From positions 1 to 8,364 of the forward strand of contig VEOV01000313.1 of the NCBI GenBank assembly GCA_012026855.1: DNA of 8,364 nucleotides. Reading direction: 5' to 3'. The stretch is from Geobacter sp. GTDB lineage: Bacteria > Desulfobacterota > Desulfuromonadia > Geobacterales > DSM-12255. Each line of letters starts with the position of its first letter. Positions within the stretch are counted from its first letter, which is position 1. A program made the translations under genes and the position numbers. The notes beneath the pieces were generated by a model, which did no database searches, was not told the origin of the DNA, and saw only the letters and a program-made list of their open reading frames with translations. Shown here in pieces: positions 5,695 through 8,364 of the stretch.

Positions 5695-7431
5695 TTAGAC
5701 ATCCTCTTCCACCAGGGACTGCAGCTTCTCGCTCAGGGCAATGATTTCAGAGATGGCCCGCTCTGTCTCCTTGGCACTCAATGCTACCTGCTGGGCAACA
5801 TCACGCACTTCGGTCATGGTCTCGGCCAGCTGCTCGCAGGCCGAGGTCTGCTGCTGGGTTGACAGGGTTATTTCCTTGGCTGACCGGGCTGTTTCATCAA
5901 CCAGCCCGTTGATCATGTCAAAGGAGAGCTGCACCTTGTCCACCAGCTGCGAGGCTGAGTCAACCGCCTTGGTCCCCTCCTCGGTAACCATGATGGTGGA
6001 GTTGGTCGCCTTCTGAATCTCCTCGATCAGTCCCTTGATCTGCCTGGTCGCTTCTACTGTCCGCTCGGCCAGCCGGCGAACCTCCTGGGCAACAATGGCA
6101 AACCGCTTGCCGGCCTCACCGGCCCCGGCCGCCTCGATGGCCGCGTTCAGGGCCAGCAGGTTTGTCTGGTCGCTGATCTCATCGATGATCTCCACAATAC
6201 CGCCGATCTTCTGGCTGTTGTCACCCAGCTTGAGCATACTCTCGGCAACACTCTGTACCTGGGTGCGCAGCAGTGTCATGCCGTTGATGGCATTGGCAAC
6301 ATCACCGGTGCCGCTGCTGCAGCTCTGGCTGGTGGACTCGGCCATGTTCTCAACGGAAATGGCATTGGCCGTAATCTGCTTGGCAGTAATGGCAATCTCT
6401 TCCGAGGTGGTCGTCACCTCCTGCACGGCAGCGGCCTGCTCCGACGATCCCGAGGACTGCTGAATACTGATGGCCATCATCTCATTGGCCGAACTGGAAA
6501 GATGGACAATGGCATCCTTGATGGACGCCATCAGGCGGTTGCTCTTCTCCACCTCCACCTTCAGGTTCTTGACAATTACCGTGGTCATCTTGTTGAACGC
6601 TTCAGCCAGTTTGCCGATCTCGTCACGGCTCTCCACCGGCACCTCTTCGTCAAGATTGCCGTCGGCAATTCGCCGGGCCACCTCGGTGAGGCGCAGCAGC
6701 GGCTGAGTATACCTTCTGACAACAAAGTAGATAGTAATACTGGCAATCAGCAGCATGATCATCATGGCAAGGATAATCTGCATCCGCAGCTCGGCGATCT
6801 TGTGTTCGGTCTTCTCCATGGAGAAGCCGATCCTGAACCCGCCCCAATGCTTGCCGTTCACCATGACCGGTGCCGAGATGTCCCACATCTTTTCACCGGT
6901 ATCCCTGGCATAGACCTGCTTCAGCAGGTCCTTCTCGTTCTTGGCGGCCGCCAGCCCGACCGGATCGTTAAAGAGCCGCTTGGTGCGGTTACCGACCTTG
7001 TCCTTCTCCTTGTCACCGGTCAACGGCTTGGAATATTTCGTATTATGGGTCGGCAGGTAGCCGTTCCGGTCGACCAGTACGGCAAAGACAACCTGCTCGT
7101 CTTTCAGGTACTCATCCTCGATCTCCAGAATCGTCTTATCCAGATAGCTGTCGTATTTGGTGTGGTACTTTTGCGGGTCGGTATTGGGAATCGGCTGATA
7201 GTTGACATCAAAAACCTCATCGACAGTGAAGCGGCCGTTTCTGATCTGCTCCTCAAGAAGCTGCTCCATCATCTTGGCGCCGGTCATTGCCTCAATACGC
7301 CCCTTGGAGAGGAGTTCCTCTTCCATGTTGGCTGACCTGGCCTTGACAAAATAGGCCGTGAAGATGGCCATAATGACCACCATGACCAGGATCAGAATGC
7401 CGGCAATTTTAATGGAAAGTTTTTGTGCCAT
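5695..7431 (-). CDS. Methyl-accepting chemotaxis receptor with periplasmic Cache-like sensor and HAMP domain
   Basis: A 578-residue inner-membrane receptor. TM1 is about 9-29, the periplasmic domain 30-215, TM2 about 216-238, HAMP about 239-291, and the rest is the cytoplasmic coiled-coil hairpin. The sensor carries DRNGYLPTHN (121-130), NRTKRLFNDP (148-157) and RDTGEKMWDISAP (176-188), a pattern I associate with Cache-type receptors; the ligand is unknown. It contains no cysteine and thus no CxxCH heme site. The hairpin tip is around 414-458 with QTNLLALNAAIEAA (422-435), followed by GAGEAGKRF where E. coli Tsr has RAGEQGRGF. Glutamate/glutamine pairs at 324/325, 331/332, 337/338 and 344/345 on one arm and 526-528 and 533/534 on the other are candidate methylation sites. 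There is no NWETF-like tail; it ends EEDV. ATG 7431 has AAAGGAG six bases upstream. It is the only receptor in the operon and the probable input to its CheA. Confidence 0.96.
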   Translation of the reverse strand: MAQKLSIKIAGILILVMVVIMAIFTAYFVKARSANMEEELLSKGRIEAMTGAKMMEQLLEEQIRNGRFTVDEVFDVNYQPIPNTDPQKYHTKYDSYLDKTILEIEDEYLKDEQVVFAVLVDRNGYLPTHNTKYSKPLTGDKEKDKVGNRTKRLFNDPVGLAAAKNEKDLLKQVYARDTGEKMWDISAPVMVNGKHWGGFRIGFSMEKTEHKIAELRMQIILAMMIMLLIASITIYFVVRRYTQPLLRLTEVARRIADGNLDEEVPVESRDEIGKLAEAFNKMTTVIVKNLKVEVEKSNRLMASIKDAIVHLSSSANEMMAISIQQSSGSSEQAAAVQEVTTTSEEIAITAKQITANAISVENMAESTSQSCSSGTGDVANAINGMTLLRTQVQSVAESMLKLGDNSQKIGGIVEIIDEISDQTNLLALNAAIEAAGAGEAGKRFAIVAQEVRRLAERTVEATRQIKGLIEEIQKATNSTIMVTEEGTKAVDSASQLVDKVQLSFDMINGLVDETARSAKEITLSTQQQTSACEQLAETMTEVRDVAQQVALSAKETERAISEIIALSEKLQSLVEEDV

Positions 7432-7437
7432 GGGTGA

Positions 7438-7444
7438 CTCCTTT
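7438..7444 (-). promoter_or_regulatory. Ribosome binding site of the receptor gene
   Basis: On the minus strand AAAGGAG ends six bases before ATG 7431. It supports this start and is one of the better Shine-Dalgarno matches in the operon. Confidence 0.75.
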
Positions 7445-7463
7445 ACTGATTAATGAAAGCGTT

Positions 7464-8006
7464 TCAGGATAAATGTTCTATGGTCAGCGCCGGCGCGGCC
7501 AGCAGCCTGATGATGTCGAGCAGGATCGCCACCTCGCCGTCACGGTTTATCTGACCGCGAAGAAATTCGCGGGCCGATGCCGGAACGGACTTTACAACCG
7601 GTTCAAACATATCAAGGGGGAGTGGATGGGCCCCCTGAACCGACTCGACAATTATGCCGGTAGTATAGTTGGCACTCTTGATGACAATAATGCGCGCCGC
7701 GGCCGTAAGGGGCGCAGTGGCGATGCCGAGCAGCGGCCTGATATCCATGGCAGCGATGATCTCGCCACGCAGATTGAAGATGCCGGTGATAAACTCCGGC
7801 ACCCCCGGCACTTTTACCAGTTTGGGCACCCTGAGCACTTCTGCCGCATGGGTTGTCTCAAAGGCATAAATCTCACCCCCGAGAACAAAGGTCACACACT
7901 CCAGCAGCTCCTCCTGCAGCTCCACCTTCTCTGCAAGCCCCTGCCAGTATTCCTGGCGCATCTCTTCAAGAATCGAGCGGATGTCATATGCTCTGTTTTC
8001 TTCCAT
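7464..8006 (-). CDS. cheW: CheW-type coupling protein with N-terminal helical extension
   Basis: A 180-residue cytoplasmic adaptor that links the receptor tip to CheA domain P5. The CheW fold starts near residue 36 (CVTFVLGGEIYAFE) and contains the signature GIFNLRGEII (75-84), with DIRPLLG after it and a conserved-looking end INRDGEVAILLDIIRLL. The first 35 residues (MEENRAYDIRSILEEM onward) are polar and probably one helix, making the protein longer than the roughly 150-160 residues common for CheW. Two ATGs are possible: 8021 adds five residues but has no Shine-Dalgarno sequence, whereas 8006 has GGAG nine bases upstream, so 8006 is preferred. It follows cheR by 57 bases and precedes the receptor gene by 32 bases. 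The family is secure; its specific pairing with this receptor and CheA is inferred from the operon. Confidence 0.95.
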   Translation of the reverse strand: MEENRAYDIRSILEEMRQEYWQGLAEKVELQEELLECVTFVLGGEIYAFETTHAAEVLRVPKLVKVPGVPEFITGIFNLRGEIIAAMDIRPLLGIATAPLTAAARIIVIKSANYTTGIIVESVQGAHPLPLDMFEPVVKSVPASAREFLRGQINRDGEVAILLDIIRLLAAPALTIEHLS

Positions 8007-8063
8007 TGGTGACCACTCCATTTAGCGGCTGCGTTTGAACAACCTGAGTTTTTCAAGTGCCAG

Positions 8064-8364
8064 TTAGTTATTTACACATTCCAGCCTGTCAATTTCCTCC
8101 CGCAACCGTTCCAGGAAAACCTCCCGTGACAGCCCGTTAGAAAAGGGGATGACCGTCTCCCGGTCACTTTTTTCAAGAAATCTTATGCAGTTGTTCTGCT
8201 CCCGCACAACCGTCTTCATGTCACCGACTGCAAGGGACAACCGCCAGAGCCTGTAATGGGGCATGATAAATTCAATTTTCAGCAGCACCGCCTTGCGGTA
8301 CTCCTCCAAGGCCTCGGAGGTTCTGTCAAGCATTTCATAAAGCAAACCTCGCAGAAAGTAGGAC
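8064..8364 (-). CDS. C-terminal TPR part of a CheR-type receptor methyltransferase, cut by window end
   Basis: The last 100 or so residues of a protein whose frame stays open to the right edge. It shows a tetratricopeptide-like helical pattern: SYFLRGLLYEMLDRTSEALEEYRKA resembles one TPR hairpin, and FIMPHYRLWRLSLAVGDMKT a second. The ending IPFSNGLSREVFLERL matches the short tail I know from TPR-fused CheR proteins next to cheW and cheB. The methyltransferase domain, which would transfer methyl from S-adenosylmethionine to receptor glutamates, is outside the window, so the identification rests on the TPR tail and the gene order cheR-cheW-receptor-cheA-cheB. The TPR could help find the receptor, since the receptor here lacks the C-terminal pentapeptide that tethers CheR in enterics. 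A codon TTG at 8343-8345 is internal and not a start. An unrelated TPR protein cannot be fully excluded. Confidence 0.75.
   Translation of the reverse strand, partial: SYFLRGLLYEMLDRTSEALEEYRKAVLLKIEFIMPHYRLWRLSLAVGDMKTVVREQNNCIRFLEKSDRETVIPFSNGLSREVFLERLREEIDRLECVNN

Noticed and set aside
6502..7335. Long antisense frame of 277 codons opposite the receptor gene
   Set aside because: It has no recognisable domain and lies wholly over a gene with full-length family motifs. Long antisense frames are expected in this kind of G+C-rich coding sequence.
2..8364. A combined hydrogen-sensing chemotaxis system linking the hydrogenase with the che operon
   Set aside because: The two sets are on opposite strands and converge, no shared regulator or linking domain is visible, and the receptor sensor has no hydrogenase or heme-like features. 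Adjacency alone is not enough.

Overview
The window looks like chromosomal DNA of a deltaproteobacterium, most likely a Geobacter/Pelobacter-type member of the Desulfuromonadales (now Desulfobacterota). The reasons are a moderately high G+C content with uniform codon use, a cytoplasmic-type [NiFe] hydrogenase, and a multi-receiver chemosensory operon of the kind these bacteria carry in several copies. The genus is inferred from gene content and not proven. There are eight protein genes and almost no non-coding sequence; no gap between genes exceeds about 75 bases. I see no tRNA, rRNA, CRISPR, insertion sequence or attachment site.

Left part, plus strand (1-2202). The window opens inside the large subunit of a [NiFe] hydrogenase, of which the last 296 residues are present. 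The protein ends exactly on the histidine of the C-terminal DPCxxCxxH motif, so it appears to lack the cleavable tail that most such subunits carry. After 74 bases comes a 12-helix major facilitator transporter of the Spinster-like type. The gap contains a perfect 7-bp inverted repeat lying between candidate -35 and -10 boxes. If that promoter is real, the transporter mRNA would be leaderless or nearly so.

Right part, minus strand (8364 back to 2199). This is one compact chemosensory operon, read leftward: cheR (only its C-terminal TPR part is in the window), cheW, a membrane receptor (MCP) with a periplasmic Cache-like sensor, a hybrid cheA with a receiver domain at its C-terminus, cheB, and a stand-alone CheY-type receiver. 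Gaps are 57, 32, 27, 6 and 10 bases, so the genes are almost certainly co-transcribed from a promoter beyond the right edge. The receptor should sense a small molecule in the periplasm and control CheA through CheW. CheR and CheB adjust receptor methylation. CheA phosphate can go to three receivers: its own, that of CheB, and CheY. CheA has no room for the usual P2 docking domain. No flagellar or pilus gene is present, so the output could be motility or another cell function.

The two halves converge. The stop codons of the transporter and the cheY-like gene overlap by four bases, leaving no space for a terminator between them. I found no strong sign of a wholly new system. The most unusual points are the tail-less hydrogenase subunit, the operator-like promoter of the transporter, the stop-to-stop overlap, and the domain layout of the chemosensory proteins.
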